64,000 nt of DNA from Alopecurus myosuroides (GCA_028641055.1 CM054057.1:399140541-399204540), one strand, 5' to 3'; shown: positions 11,801 to 23,664, counted from the stretch's first letter. Translations and numbers: made by a program. The notes: generated by a model not told the origin, from the letters alone.

Positions 11801-13657
11801 TACAATAGAAGCATGAAGATGATCTTCAAGAAGACAAGCATGTGAAGACTTGGAGAAATCCATACAAGTTGAAGAATAACAAGTTGTTTTTGTCCAACCA
11901 TTGACCCAAATGGAAAACCCAAGACTTAGTAATATTTTCCCTTTGATGATAAAGTTAGTAGACCTACCCTAACCACAATGGAAAATACTAACATAGTCAC
12001 TTTAATATTTTGGAAGGTGAATATGACCAAGTGTTTACAATGTATTACTTTAGTTGAAGAAGTAATATGTTTATTCTTAGTGAACTCTTGAAACTTCCTC
12101 GACAAGTATGGTTATAATAAAGTTAGATCACATCAAGATCAACCTAGTCCATCCCAAGTAAACTCTTGGAAATCCCTTAACAAGTATGGAACCAAGAAAG
12201 AATAAATATTTCAAACCCAAACCTTGTCCTAACCAACTTAGTTAAGCCCCTTTTGATATGTTAGTTGCTATGTATGTTTTCTACACTTGCATGTTTGTTT
12301 GTTAGGATGCTTGTTTATTTAGTTTTTGTGTTGTCAATGAATAGATTGTACGGAGAGCAACGATCTTTTGTGAAGAGAGTGTGATATCTTCAGCAACTTC
12401 AACAAGGCAAGTAACACATCATCAACTACCCATTATTTTCCATATGCATTAGTTGATTTTGAGTAGTATGCATTGCTAGGAAATTTTACTAAGTTATATT
12501 ATGCTATGCTATTATCCTAGTAGTGTGTAGCCATCTCTTTTATCCTTGTTATTTATAGCCTTAGAACTTGATAGATGCTATGCAATGAGACAAATGATTT
12601 TTACTTGATGTTGTGAAAAAAATCCTAAGTAACAACTTCAATGAACCACCTGAGTGGATTTGGTTGTTTGGATGATGAGAGTTGAGTGTCTCCCCGAGGG
12701 GTGTTCACTTGAGGAATGCCACCCAGGAACAAAGTGATTATGATGTTCTCCAAGTTTAGATTCTTCCAGTGCAGCCTTTAGTCATATGGGCTCTGTCTTG
12801 ATCAACTAAGTTGTGGGGGTTCAGCCCGGGCTTGACAAGCAGATGTAGCATAATTATAGGTGGAACGGGTCTTGCCATTGGGTTGAATTCTTGCTTCTGA
12901 AAGATCTCGTCTCGATTCTTCTCCTTTCCTTAATGCACTCAGGGTGTATAGGATGTTTGGGTTGAGTTGGGTCTGAAGGTGAAAGTGCACAAGCTCTGCA
13001 GAGTCAACAAACTAAGATCTTAGCCGTGTCCCCGGTTATGGACAACTATGAGAAGCTGGACAAGGTAGGACGGAAGAATCACATCACCATTTTCAATAAG
13101 TAAAATTTTGACCAGGTGAACAGTAGTAGTGGTGCTTGGATTTCAGTCCAATGATGCCACCCTTTGAAAAGAAAAGTTTGTTTTACAAAAGTGATAGGAG
13201 AAAAACTGGCTTTATGCAAACTTAGCCAAAACTCCACTCAGCCAAATAAGCATGTAGTATTAGTCTTGCCATTTATATCCACCATAGTGTTACTTGCCAA
13301 TACATTAAATTGTATTGACTCCCTTGTGGCTGCATATTCCATATTGCAGATATTTCTGAAGACGAGTGAGGATTTCGTTTAGGATCTCGAGACTATCGCC
13401 AACATGTTTTGCCTGTGGCACATGAAGAAGATGTGCTCAATGTTGTACTATGTTTTCCGCTGTATTTCTTTCTTTTCTGCTAGTCTTCTAAGACTATGCA
13501 AGTTGTAATCCTATTTTGTAAAGACTGGATCATGCGATGTAATAGAATTTGATGCATTTGCATGATATTTCATTTTGTACTGTGGTGCTAGCAATTGATC
13601 CAGGGACTAGCACAATAACACAGGTATTCCATCTTTATTAAAAGTTGGGATGCTACA
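8868..13657 (+). repeat. Element A 3' LTR (4790 bp)
   Basis: Same length and termini as the 5' LTR (1857-6646), with scattered single-base differences and small indels, about 40 by eye. Its internal ORFs mirror those of the other LTR and are not genes. It ends at CTACA, followed at once by the right-hand cacgc duplication. Confidence 0.95.
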
Positions 13658-14706
13658 CACGCAGAGCAAAGGGGAAGGGAGAGGGTGGTCCCGAGGGACG
13701 AGGGCTCACCTCGCGGTTGGAGACGAGCTGGAGACGGTGGCGCGCAGGAGCAGTCGACGACGGTTGCAGTGCACGGCGGCGGACGACGAGCTCGACGGCG
13801 GTCGATGTGGACGTCCTATGGCCTCAGGGTCTTCAGCAAAGATGAAGGTGGCAGCGTCTAGTTTCCATTCCCGCGAAGAACGGCCTCCCTCGACAAGCAC
13901 AACACCCGCGCCGTCACCTCCAACTTCCGGCCATGGTGGCTGCTGCTCCGGTTCAGAAAGTTCAGAAGAAATTGCAGAAGGTTGGAGGGGATCTGAGGGG
14001 AGAAGAAAGGAAGGGTGGCAGCGGCGGAAGGAGGAAGACAAGCCTAGGGTTAGGGTTCGGGCACGGCTCCTGGTGGTGGCTTTATGGAGGGGAAAAGGAG
14101 GGGAGCAGGTGGAGGGAGCTGCAGGTGGGGGAGGTCCTTCCCTTCTCTGTCTCTGTACAGAGGAAGGTGACGACTAGGGGGACTTGGGCCTGGCTCCTGG
14201 GGTTGTAGGTGGGCCTGTTGGCCTGCCTCCCCCAGCGAGTTGGGTTCTCTTTTGTTTTTATTATTTTTTTCCTCCTTTTTTTTGTAAAAGGTGATTTAGC
14301 ATTTGGATTTGAGGGAGTTGTACAAATCCAAAAATTATGAAGTAAATTTCTTTGCACTCAGCACTCAAAATGCCCAAGTGCACAAACTTTTGTTTTTCAA
14401 AATTTTAAATATTTGTTGCTGTTTGAATTTTAAATGAATTTGCTTGAATTTTGCAATAAATGAACTAGTTGAAAAATTACCCAAGTCACTCATTTGGAAA
14501 AACAAATTTATGGGAAGCAATTAAATTATTTGATTTGAATATTTTATTTGGAAAAGTTGTAACGGACCAAGTGGGAAACATATTGGTTTGGATTTGTTTG
14601 AAATTTGAAATTCCACACATGAATGCATTATGATGACATGATGCACTAATTAGAAATTCAAGAAACAAACATGTAAAAGGGGAATTTTCATACTTGGGAT
14701 GTTACA
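13658..14706 (-). mobile_element. Element E LTR head, minus strand (continues at 1-1856); starts with the cacgc duplication
   Basis: On the minus strand the LTR begins at 14706 with TGTAACATCCC, the same opening as elements A and D, and runs leftwards until element A interrupts it at the cacgc duplication (13658-13662). A GC-rich block at about 13663-14210 holds overlapping ORFs on both strands (for example 13650-14177 plus and 13706-14041 minus). They have unrelated low-complexity translations and look like LTR leader sequence rather than genes. The insertion target to the right is a decayed Copia pol, with AAAAC as the flanking five bases. The matching duplication would lie outside the window. 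Confidence 0.85.
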
Positions 14707-15892
14707 AAAACCAACTTTCCTCTCAAGGATGTTTGATCAAGGATGTGTACTTGACAAAGTCTGGGAGTTTTTTAAAATTCAAACGGTTTCTGGAAAGGTA
14801 TGCACACATCAATGGTTGACGTGAGCATAACGAAGTTGGAATCTTTACCTTAGTGAAGTTCTCAAAAGAGTTTGATTCCATCATGAACGATAAGGATGCT
14901 TGTAGAGTTACAAGAAATTAAGTGGGAGCGCTATGAAATATTTCCAATGCTTTATGTAGATGACATATGGTATATTGGAAAATATGTATTTTATATTAAC
15001 ACGGTTAAGATTTTCATATTGATGAAAGGCTTAGGAGATATTGGGCATCAATATCTATAAGAGATGGATTGAAGCGCCTCATATGGTTGAGCCAAATTAC
15101 ATAGATGAAATATTTAAGTAAGTCAATATCGAAATGACAAGAAAGAGTTCTTGTCACATGGAAAATAATTGAGCAAGATTCAAGTGTTTTGACACATGAT
15201 GAGCACAATTGAAATTGAGATTTCTAAGTCATGTGTTCCATGCTATGTACACAACCAGATAAGTCATGTGCTGTAGAATGTTATAACAGGATAATTTATA
15301 TGATGATTAGATAATACTGGGAGAGTTCCTTTTGCCATTTTAGAAATGCTAAGGATATGTTTTCCTATGTAGTAATGACAAAATATTCGTTGTAATATGT
15401 TACACTAATACATTTATTCAAGTAATTTTATCTCAATTAAAATATGTGTTGAAGGGTAGCACAATAGGCTGGAAGAAAGTTCCATGCTGGATTTGAACGA
15501 GTTTCAAAATTAAAGTATTGTGACGGGTACTACAACAAAGGCTAAGTATATTTTTGTGTTGACAACAAATAATATGAGTATTTTGTGTCAAGGAGTTCTT
15601 CATTGAACTTGGTGTATTTCCAAGAATGTTGACACTATGAAGATACATTTCACAATGTTAGTAACATTAGTTTAAGCTGAGGAATTAACGTCTCACCGAT
15701 TGACCAAATATATACAAAGCCATCTCATTAGAGAATGAGTGATGCGTATAGAGGCAAAGACGCAAATACGATAGGACCTGAACAGTTCAGATCTTTTTTA
15801 TGAAGTTTACCACATGCGAAGCATGGTAATAAAACTGGAATGCCATATGTGTTAAAGTGCTTACAGACTAGATTAAAGTGCAAGCGGGAGAC
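14707..15892 (+). pseudogene. Decayed Copia pol 3' part (reverse transcriptase and RNase H remnant, BARE/Angela type)
   Basis: The DNA translates in broken frames to Copia RT/RNase H motifs in the correct order. A remnant of the region before the active site lies at about 14820-14850. The YVDD catalytic motif is at 14953-14964. A KGLGDIG-like connection follows. A TTTKAKYI-like RNase H segment lies near 15520-15545, and an EFFIELGV-like segment near 15600. Many stops and frameshifts make it non-functional. It runs straight into the polypurine tract and 3' LTR, so it is the 3' end of a Copia element whose 5' part is missing, cut off by element E at 14706. Family assignment rests on motif order and on LTR similarity to BARE/Angela recalled from cereals. 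Confidence 0.8.
15877..15892 (+). other. Copia polypurine tract
   Basis: A purine-rich run ending GCGGGAGAC lies directly before the LTR TG at 15893. In BARE/Angela elements a similar AAGTGGGAGAC precedes the 3' LTR. It supports the reading of 15893-17538 as a 3' LTR. Confidence 0.8.
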
Positions 15893-17538
15893 TGAAGGGA
15901 ATATGCCCGAGAGGCAATAATAAAGTGGTTATTATTTTATTCCTTGTTTATGACAAATGTTTATTTCTCATTCTAGAATTGTATCAACCCAAAACGTTGA
16001 TACGTGTGTGTTTAATAAACAAACAATTGTTCCTAGTGAAGCCTCTCTTTTAACTAGCTCGTTGATTAATAGATGATCAAGGTTTCCTGATCATGAACAT
16101 TGGATGTTGTTAATAACGGGGTCATGTCATTAGAAGAATGATGTGATGAACATAGACCCAAATTAAGTATAAAAATACGATCAAGTCATTTAGATTATAT
16201 TGTTATATCTTGCATACGAAGTAACTTATTCTTTAGACGATGAGATCATGTCAATCACTAATACCGGAAGGGTGCTTTGATGTTATCAAACGTCACGCCG
16301 TAACAGGTTGACTATAAAGGTGTCGTTGGGTATTCGGAAAGTATTAGTTGAGGCTCATGGATCAAGAGTGGGATTTGTCCATCCAAATGACGGAGAGATA
16401 TACTCTGGGCCATCTCGGTGATATCACATCGAAATTGCTTGCAAGCACGTGACTAGGTCACAAGGATGCCATATCACGGACCGAGTAAAAGAGTACTTGT
16501 CGGTAACGAGATTGAACTAGGTATGATTGATACCAATGATCGGATCTCGGACAAGTAAAATATTGCTATAGAAGGGTAATTGGATACAACGTTTATGGTT
16601 CACACGATCACAAGATTCATCGTTGAATGTGTAGGAGTCATTATGGATCTCCAGATGCCCCTATTGTCTATTGGCCAGAGACGTGTCTCGATCATGTCTA
16701 CATTATTCATAAATTGTAGGGTGACACACTTAATATTCAATGAAGCATTTTGAGTGAATACGGAATATAGGAGAAAAGTTTGGACAACACCTAAATTGTT
16801 TCGGGTAATTTTGAAATAGTTCAAAGGGATTCTTGTCAAATGGTTGTTAAAATATTTAAAAACTAACTCAAGGGGCTATATGTTAATGTTTGTTAATGGA
16901 ATTAACAAATATTAAAATAAAGAAATAAAATTGTTTTACTTATTTATTAAAGAAAACCCTTGGGATTTTGAGTGGGAATTAATGGAAGAATGAGTGGGTT
17001 GAGTGGAGACTTCACTAACATGATGAGGGAGAGGTGGAGACACTAAAAAATTCGTGGATGCCATCCCCTCCTATAAAAGGAGGGGTGGGAGCTCCCTCTC
17101 CCACACACACACACACACTTGGTGTCATCTCCACCTCCCTCCTCCCGCTGATCCACCTCATGTTCATGCGCTTGGCGAAGCCCTAAACTGAGTTTTCTCC
17201 ACCACACCACGCCGTCGTGCTGCTGGAATTCCGATGGATCCTCTACTTCCGCTGCCCCGCTGGATCGAGGGAACATAGGTCGTCATCGAGCTGTACGTGT
17301 GACCGAGTGCGAAAGCGCTACTGGATTGCAGCGCTCATGCATCTTCGCGATCTTGAGATCGATGTGAGTTCGAATATATCACCAAAGAGATTTGATCTCA
17401 TAATGCTTTGTGTCATCGAGGGTATGTTTTCATAAGACTCTTTCTATGTCCGTCGCTTTCATCTGCTAGATTAGATCTTTTCCTTTCGGATGTCTCTCGC
17501 GTAGGAAATTTTTTGTGTTCTATGCAATGAACCCTTCA
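15893..17538 (+). repeat. BARE/Angela-like Copia 3' LTR (about 1646 bp)
   Basis: Starts TGAAGGGAATATGCCC, continues with GAGGCAATAATAAA and ends in CTTCA, a pattern close to BARE/Angela LTRs except for the TGAAGGG opening in place of TGTTGG. A related LTR with the same opening lies at 35875-37527 in the same orientation, about 7-10 percent diverged by eye over the first 300 bp. A CA dinucleotide run lies at about 17102-17118, within the presumed leader, downstream of a TATAAAAGG at about 17071-17079 that is a plausible TATA box. Confidence 0.85.
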
Positions 17539-18300
17539 GCAAGATCATAAATAACATATGCATGAAGGTAACATGATAGATTGATAATCAGATGACATAG
17601 CATTCAACATTCATCAGATCCCAGCAAACACAACATGTAGCATTACATAAAGATGATCTCGATCATGTGAGGCAGCTCACGAGATCTAAACATGAGGTAC
17701 AAAGTGGAGAGAACAACCATATAGCTAATTCTATGGACCCGTAGTCCAGGGATGAACTACTCACGCATCACTTCGCAGGAGCGCATGTTGGTGTAGACCC
17801 CTCCGATGATGAATTCCCCTCCCGGCAGGGTGCCGGGGAGAGCTCGGGAACCCTCCCGATCTCGAAATGACGATGACGGCGGCCTCAGGTGTGTCTCAGG
17901 ATGAAGTGATATATTTTTAGGGTTAATATGTCGTGGGGGTATAAATAGGCGAAAGGGCAAAGGCGGTGGAGGCCTGAGGGCCCCACACCACCACATGGCG
18001 CGGGCAGGGGGCGCGCTGCCCTATGTGTGGGCCCCCTGTGGTCCCCCTCCGGGTCTCTTCGGGACTCCGCGGAACCTTCAGGGAATTCTAGGACATCCGA
18101 ACTTCAAATTTTCCAATTCTGAGAATATTTCCAGAACAACTTTTCTAAAACTAAAAACAACAATAAACAGGGAACTGGCTATGTGGCATCTTGTCAATAG
18201 GTTAGTCCAGAAAATCGATAAAAATGACATAAAGTGTATAGAAAACATGTAGGAAACAACATGGAACATCATAAATTAAGGATACGTTTATGACGTATCA
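17539..18300 (-). repeat. Reversed Gypsy LTR head fragment (TGATACGTC type)
   Basis: On the minus strand it starts at 18300 with TGATACGTCATAAACGTATC and continues through a GC-rich leader. It ends without a clear LTR terminus at the Copia LTR boundary. The opening resembles Fatima-like LTR heads common in wheat. It is only the head of an LTR, facing away from the LTR tail at 18301-18493, which is on the plus strand. No PBS, PPT or coding sequence is visible. ORF 17995-18252 is not supported as a gene. Confidence 0.65.
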
Positions 18301-18493
18301 GTGTGTTGGGGACACAATAGACTTCTTGTATCGTAATTGCAGGGTTGCTTGAGAGGGATATCTTTGACTTCTACCTCCCTGAGTTCGATAAACCCTAGGT
18401 GATCCACTTAACGGAAACTTGCTGCTGTTCTACAAACCTGTGCACTTTGAGGCCTAACATTGTCTACAAGAATAGAAGCGTGCGTAGACATCA
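18301..18493 (+). repeat. Athila-type LTR tail
   Basis: The segment ends GTAGACATCA and is followed ten bases later by a PBS, so it is the 3' end of a 5' LTR. It abuts the reversed LTR head at 18300, so the upstream part of this LTR is missing or inverted. The text resembles the LTR end of Athila-like Gypsy families in Triticeae. Confidence 0.7.
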
Positions 18494-18503
18494 AGCTCTT
18501 TTC

Positions 18504-18520
18504 TGGCGCCATTGCCGAGG
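18504..18520 (+). other. Athila-type primer-binding site (tRNA-Asp-like)
   Basis: TGGCGCCATTGCCGAGG matches the complement of the tRNA-Asp 3' end (TGGCGCCGTTGCCGGGG) with two differences. Athila-clade elements commonly use this primer. Confidence 0.75.
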
Positions 18521-19710
18521 AGGTAAGGTAAAACGTACTCACATCCTAGTATTGTTGCTGGTGTGTGAGTGCTCGAAGTTATTTCCTTTAGATTATGCAA
18601 TTATATCTTTTTGTTTATCGTTTTATTTTCACTAGTTAGGCTTACTTTTACTTGTTCCTTGTTTTTATCTTTAGGCTTAATGGAAACAACAAAAATATGA
18701 GATTGTTTTACAATATTTAGATTGAATTATGACATGATGCTTTTGAAGACAAAATTTAAAAACCTATAGAGCTTTATTTGCATGCTAGTAGCAATGTTAT
18801 TAGTATGAATTGTTTGAACACCATTATTGCTAATGCTATGGAAAAGCCTAAGCTTGGGGAAGCTAGTTTTTTGAAAATGATCTTTTTAGTTCCCAGCTTT
18901 AGAGGAGAACATTTGCTCTGATTATACTTTGTACCCCATATGTAATAATTCTTATGATGCTTGCGATATTTTAAATCCTCCTACTGAAAGTATCCCTTTT
19001 AAAATACTATGAAAATTGTTGAACGTGTTTTGAATAACTGCTATTTTGGAGATGGAACTGTCCATCCTAGTGATCATTTACTCTTTATACATGAATTATG
19101 CGAGTTGTTCAAGTGTGCAGGTATTTCAATGGACCAAGTTAAGATAAAGCTATTCTCTTTGTCACTTAAGGACAAAGAAAGGGAGTGGTATGAGCTACTA
19201 GATGATCCTCATCATTCAGAGTTGAAGGAGCTTGAATATCTCTTTTACTCTAAATTTTATCCTCCTCATGAACTGCATTTTGATAGGAATTACATTTATA
19301 ATTTTTGTCCTCGTGATGGAGAAAGCATTGCTCAATATTGGGGAAGACTGAAAATTTTAATACTCAAATGTCCTAACCATGAGCTTCCCGAGGAAATAAT
19401 TATTACTAATTTTTATGCAAGGCTTCCAGGACATTGCAAGGACTATCTAGATGCCTATTCAGACGGTTCTTTCACAAGTAATAAGGTTGAAGCTAGGTGT
19501 AATCTTCTTGAAACAATACTGAAGATTGGGATAACGACAAAGGTAAAGAATCAGGTATAAACTATGAGTATGATTGCATTAAATCTTTTGACGAAAATGT
19601 TGATTTTCAAGAGCTTAGTGCTAAATATGGTCTTGATCCTCAAATTATTGTTGATTACTATAGAGACTTTTCTTCTCATATCAATGTTCCTAAAGGAAAA
19701 TGGGACATAT
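18521..19710 (+). pseudogene. Athila-type gag, N-terminal part (interrupted by element B; continues at 34943)
   Basis: A 183-aa ORF at 19009-19560 carries the gag capsid pattern: a LFSLSLKDKEREWY helix, then FYPPHELHFDRNYI, then GESIAQYWGRLKILILKCPNHELP. These match the retrotrans_gag order seen in Athila elements. Translation before 19009 is broken. After a TAA at 19558-19560 the gag-like reading resumes in another frame up to the B insertion at 19710. The continuation is at 34943-35874, after the catat duplication. The element is defective: broken frames, a truncated LTR, and insertions by both B and a Copia element. Confidence is good for gag, moderate for clade. Confidence 0.75.
19706..19710. 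repeat. Left target-site duplication of element B (catat)
   Basis: catat precedes the LTR TG at 19711 and recurs at 34938-34942 after the right LTR. Joining across the element gives a continuous Athila-type gag reading, confirming a simple insertion. Confidence 0.97.
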
Positions 19711-20594
19711 TGTCGGGGGGTTACCCCCGAGTAGGGTAAAGGCAAGTGCTAATGGCAAGATCAGAAGGGGTGTTTGGCCGAGTAGCCGGCTACCTGGTAC
19801 TCGCTACCCGGTCGACTGCTACCCGGTCTTACACCTAGACGTTCAGAAGAATGAGCCAAGAGAGTTATGCTCCTCTGAATAGAAGAGCTGGTCCGAGTAG
19901 AAATGGCGGGAACCTACTCGGGCCAGAAGTCAAAGGAGCCGTTCTGACACCGAATCCCGCGTATCCCGGGTCCGTACTTGGCACTGTTCACAGCACTGTT
20001 CATCTGGGGACGGCGTGCCTGACAGCGACAGTGTGTCAGCAGGGCGTCGCAGGATAGGGGGACCTACTCTGTGTTCGCCACAGTGATAACAGACTGAACA
20101 CTTGGTTTTGCCCAACGACTTTCCGCACCGGGACAAATCTAGAAGCCAAAGCTGTCAGCGGGAACTCGGAAGAAGGACGGTGTGTACACAATGTCGACAT
20201 CTGTTTGTATTTGGCTGTATCCGGCTGGGCACCGAGTATATAAGGTGTCCCGCCGCCTCCTGCGCGAGGGATCCTGCGGATGCTGACCTAGAGCGATCAC
20301 TAGGTAGAGATTCTTGACCTAGTTCATCCCAGAGAGAAAAGAGCGGCTACTCGGTAGCAAGAACTGTTTTACTGTGGCTACTCGGTGAGACATCAGAATA
20401 CAGAAAGAAAGGCAGGAGTAGGGGTTTTATCTCCTCACGAGGGCCCTGAACCTGGGTAGATCGTGTTGTTTGCAGTGCTAGTTTCATCCTTCACGCGTCT
20501 ACTCGTCGCGTGATCCCTCCCCGAGCGCCTCCAGCGTCCTTCGTCCCCACATCTTTAGCCATCCTATGGCATCTGCCGTGACACCACCACGACA
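19711..20594 (+). repeat. Element B 5' LTR (884 bp)
   Basis: Starts TGTCGGGGGGTTACCCCC, whose inner part is a short inverted repeat (GGGGGTTACCCCC), and ends ACGACA. The CTACTCGG/CTACCCGG motif recurs many times in this LTR and across the element. Short ORFs are present in both LTRs and are not genes. The gag ATG lies inside the LTR at 20566. Confidence 0.95.
20237..20244 (+). promoter_or_regulatory. TATA box of the element B 5' LTR
   Basis: TATATAAG in the context CCGAGTATATAAGGTGTCC, the best TATA box in the LTR, with the same sequence at 34580-34587 in the 3' LTR. A start about 30 nt downstream (near 20270) would leave about 300 nt of leader before the gag ATG at 20566. Start site inferred. 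Confidence 0.7.
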
Positions 20595-21579
20595 GTTGGC
20601 GCCCACCGTGGGGCAACCAGCGGCGCTGGCTGGAGTTTCCGTTCGGACGGGATCGATCTCTGCTACCGGAGAGCGCGTGGTCTGTGGCCTTGTCCACAGA
20701 TTCGGCTCCTTCGACTTCGTCACTGACAACACCGGCGATTTCGGCGGCAGGGCCATGCCGGAGGGCGGCACGGTGCTTTCTTTCGGCGCGCACCTCGTCT
20801 ACGTCGCCACCGTCATCGACCGCGAGTACCCCGAGCTGGTGCTTGACGCGGAGGATCCACCCGCCGTTATCGCCGCACGCGGGAGGCCGTCGAGCTGCTC
20901 TGCGAGCGTCGCGGAGGTGATGATGACCGGCCCTGCTGCTGATGCCGGGAAGGGCGCAGCTGCTACCGCTGCGGTCGTTGTTGAGGATCTCGCTGGCTCT
21001 AGTGCTGGCGGGAAGACGCACAAGCCTTACGAGAAGGAGTGCAACCTTCCACTCTCTACTACTCCGACGATCCCTGCGTCTGCTGCGCGGACGGGTATGC
21101 CGCCTCCCACCGACCTGGAGCTCCTGACCATGAAGGCGCAGCTCGACCGGCAGCGCCAGGAGCTGCTCGCCGAGCAGGCGGAGTTGGAGAAGATCAGGCT
21201 AGAGCTTAGCTTAGATCAGCTTGAGTACAACAAGGCTCACGGTTTCACACCAGTTGTTAGGAGAGCTAGCAAAGTAGGTGCTACGCGTCGCAACCTAGGT
21301 GCCGAGATGGCAACTGTCGTAGAGGCTCCCAGTCAGTCCGCCACCGCAAACACCTCCACCCGACCCAGATATAGCACACCCGCAAAAACACTTAGAGCTG
21401 CGGAGGCCGTAGCTGCCGAGTTGCCGCATTTAGTTGGCGACGCGCGCGTTAGGCAGCAGGAGAGGCTGAACGAGTTGGTGCTAGAGGCGGCTAGGCAGAA
21501 CGAGGAGTTCCGGAAAGCCAACCCGGGTGCTGGAGCTTCTCAGGTGGTGCACTCGCATGTGGCCAGATCTAACGACTAG
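20566..21579 (+). pseudogene. Element B gag N-terminal ORF (337 aa, ends at a TAG; same frame as downstream gag-pol)
   Basis: The ATG at 20566 (context CCTATGGCA, favourable in grasses) lies within the last 29 bases of the LTR, so the first codons come from the LTR and the PBS is translated. Residues 1-150 are Ala/Val-rich without a known domain. Residues about 185-225 (LELLTMKAQLDRQ onward) form a predicted coiled coil, and residues about 285-320 a second one. The ORF stops at TAG 21577-21579, and the same frame continues through 21580-21642 into the capsid ORF. The TAG therefore either breaks gag or is read through. A later ATG inside the internal region is possible as the true start. Confidence 0.75.
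20597..20614 (+). other. Element B primer-binding site
   Basis: TGGCGCCCACCGTGGGGC starts two bases after the LTR CA, the form found in Tat-clade Gypsy elements. It overlaps the gag frame that starts at 20566. Confidence 0.9.
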
Positions 21580-21642
21580 GCTTCATCTCCGCATCCTAGC
21601 CGTGAGAGAAGCCGGAGTGGGCATTCCGACAAGGGTAGGCAA

Positions 21643-23664
21643 ATGCAGGTGTACGACCCGGCTGTCGCCGCGAAACAGCTCGCTGTGCCACGGCAGTCCG
21701 GTCAGAAACACAACGCTGCAGGAGCAGGCTTCCAAGCCCATAAAGCTCAAAGCCAGGCCCGAGCTGGAGAGCGCCCAGGTCCTTCTCAGCATCCCGTTGC
21801 TCAGCCTACCCGCCAGAGGCAGCAGCCGCGCGCAGTGGCGCCAGCCGCCAACCCGGTGGAGCAGCCTGCAGCTGTGCAAGTGGACCGGTATGATGATGGC
21901 TACTCGGCCATGGAGATGGCTGGCTATGACATTCTGGATCGTGTGGGCGAGCGCGTGTTGGCGCCTGGAGACGCAAGGCACCAGCTGGACCGGATCAGCT
22001 TGTCGGCGCGGCTTGAGAACACGGGTCCTCCTGGCCCCGAGTGCTTTGGCCCGCGCATCATGAACGAGCCGTCCGTGAAGAACTTCCAGCTCGCAAGGGG
22101 CACCAAGAGCTACAACGGCAGCACCAAGCCGGAAGATTGGCTCAACGACTACGTCACCACAGTCCACATCGCGGGCGGCAACAGGAGATGGGCAGTGCGG
22201 TATGTCCCGCAGATGCTAGAGGGTCCAGCTCGCACTTGGCTCAACAACTTGCCCAAGCACAGCATAAATTGCTGGCTGGACTTCTCGGACGCCTTCGTCA
22301 GCAACTTCACCAGCACCTACAAGAGGCCGAATAGGCCGCAGCAGCTGTCCGCTTGCAGGCAGCGAGAAGACGAAACGGACCGCGAGTACCTTACTCGGTG
22401 GAGCACATTGCGGAACACCTGTGAAGGTGTGAATGAAGCCCAGGCCATTACTTGGTTTGCGCAGGGTTGCAGACATGGCAGTATGCTGTGGCAAAGGTTG
22501 CAGAGGGAGATGCCAAACACTCTGGCGGAGACCATCAAGATTGCAGATCAGTATGCACTCGGTGATCCTACTCAGCCTCTGATGGATCCCTCCGAGCCGA
22601 GAAGAAACTTCAACAGCAACAAGCGCAACGAGTTCCGCAACAAGCGCAGGGGTGACCGAATAGATGTTCGGTATGACCCCGAAGAGGTGAACACAGTGGC
22701 TATTGGAGCTGGGGGTAGCCAAAGGCAGAAACCTGCTGGAGCCTACGGGCAGAACCAAAACCAGGGCCAAGGCAACAAGAAACCATTCCGTGCTCCTCAG
22801 TCGGGTAGCGGCAACTCGGAGCAGACGAGGAAGTTCGTCTTTGACGACATGAAGGATGGCCCATGCAGTTTCCACACTCAGCACCCCTCAAGGCCTGCTA
22901 ATCACACTACCCGACAGTGCGAGTGGTGGGATCTGATCAGGAATGAAGGCCTGCCTCCTCCTCCTCCTCTGCCAGCTGCAAATGCCAATGTGCAGCCTGC
23001 TCGCGCACCCGCAGCTCGGCCGCCAGTGTTTCCGAGAAGAGAAAACGTGAACCAAGTTGCTTTAGGAGCCAACCGTCACTTCAACAATAAGGGCTACCGC
23101 AACAACAACAACAACTACAACCGCAACAACAACAGAGGCAACAACAACTACGAGAGTAACAACAACGGCAACAATGAGGGCGGAGGCCGCAACCAGTACC
23201 AAGAGCACCATGAGAGCTACATGATCTTCACTTCTGAGCCCGTCGACAAGCAGTCACAGCACAGGCGTGCCATGGAGGTCAATGCCGTGATCCCTGCAGT
23301 TCCTCACTATATGCATTGGTGCAACCAAGAGATCAAGTGGTCCCGAGTAGATCATCCCAAGGTGATGCCCAACCCGGGTAGCTACGCTTTGGTGGTGGAT
23401 CCTACCTTCTTGGGTCCCGAGAAGAACGTGAGGTTCAGCAAGGTACTGATCGACAACGGCAGCAGCATCAACATTGCGTACAAAGACACACTCGAGAAGC
23501 TTAGGCTGGCCGAGAACATGCTGCTACCCAGCAAGACCACCTTCCATGGCATTGTGCCGGGAGTCTCGTGCAACCCGATTGGTCGAGTGTGGATAGATGT
23601 GCTATTCGGCACAGGGGAGAACTGCCGCACAGAGCGCATGCAGTTCGAGGTGGTTGATCATTAG
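21643..23664 (+). pseudogene. Element B gag capsid, CHHC finger and protease ORF (673 aa to a TAG)
   Basis: Residues about 143-305 match the retrotrans_gag capsid family (KPEDWLNDY, RTWLNNLP, WLDFSDAFVSNF, DREYLTRWSTLRN). A CX2HX9HX4C motif at 22864-22920 replaces the usual knuckle, a variant of the CHHC finger typical of this clade. Residues about 480-520 are an asparagine-rich run. Residues about 597-670 are the retropepsin-like protease with catalytic LIDNGSS at about 23446-23466, where DNG replaces the common DTG/DGG. The ORF ends at TAG 23662-23664, and the frame continues with protease C-terminal sequence. It provides particle assembly and processing functions for element B. ORFs on the opposite strand here are shadows. 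Confidence 0.87.

Larger units (their letters stand above)
1857..13657 (+). mobile_element. Element A: non-autonomous Gypsy-like LTR retrotransposon with 4.8-kb LTRs
   Basis: Two 4790-bp direct repeats (TGTAACATCCC to GATGCTACA) enclose a 2221-bp interior and are flanked by the cacgc duplication. The interior has a PBS fitting initiator tRNA-Met, a small coiled-coil ORF, a zinc-knuckle ORF and a terminal purine-rich tract. No capsid, protease, reverse transcriptase, RNase H or integrase is present, so it must borrow enzymes in trans. The pre-LTR motif (CTCGGGACGAGATTTC then TTTTAAGGG) resembles the same position in chromovirus C of this window, making a Tekay-type chromovirus the likely helper; this is inference. 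LTR differences counted by eye are around 40, close to 1 percent. The long-LTR, short-interior layout recalls the LARD class, but the knuckle ORF is unusual for it. Confidence 0.95.

Noticed and set aside
13650..14177. 175-aa ORF next to element A
   Set aside because: Starts in the A LTR and crosses the target duplication into the E LTR, so it cannot be an ancestral gene.
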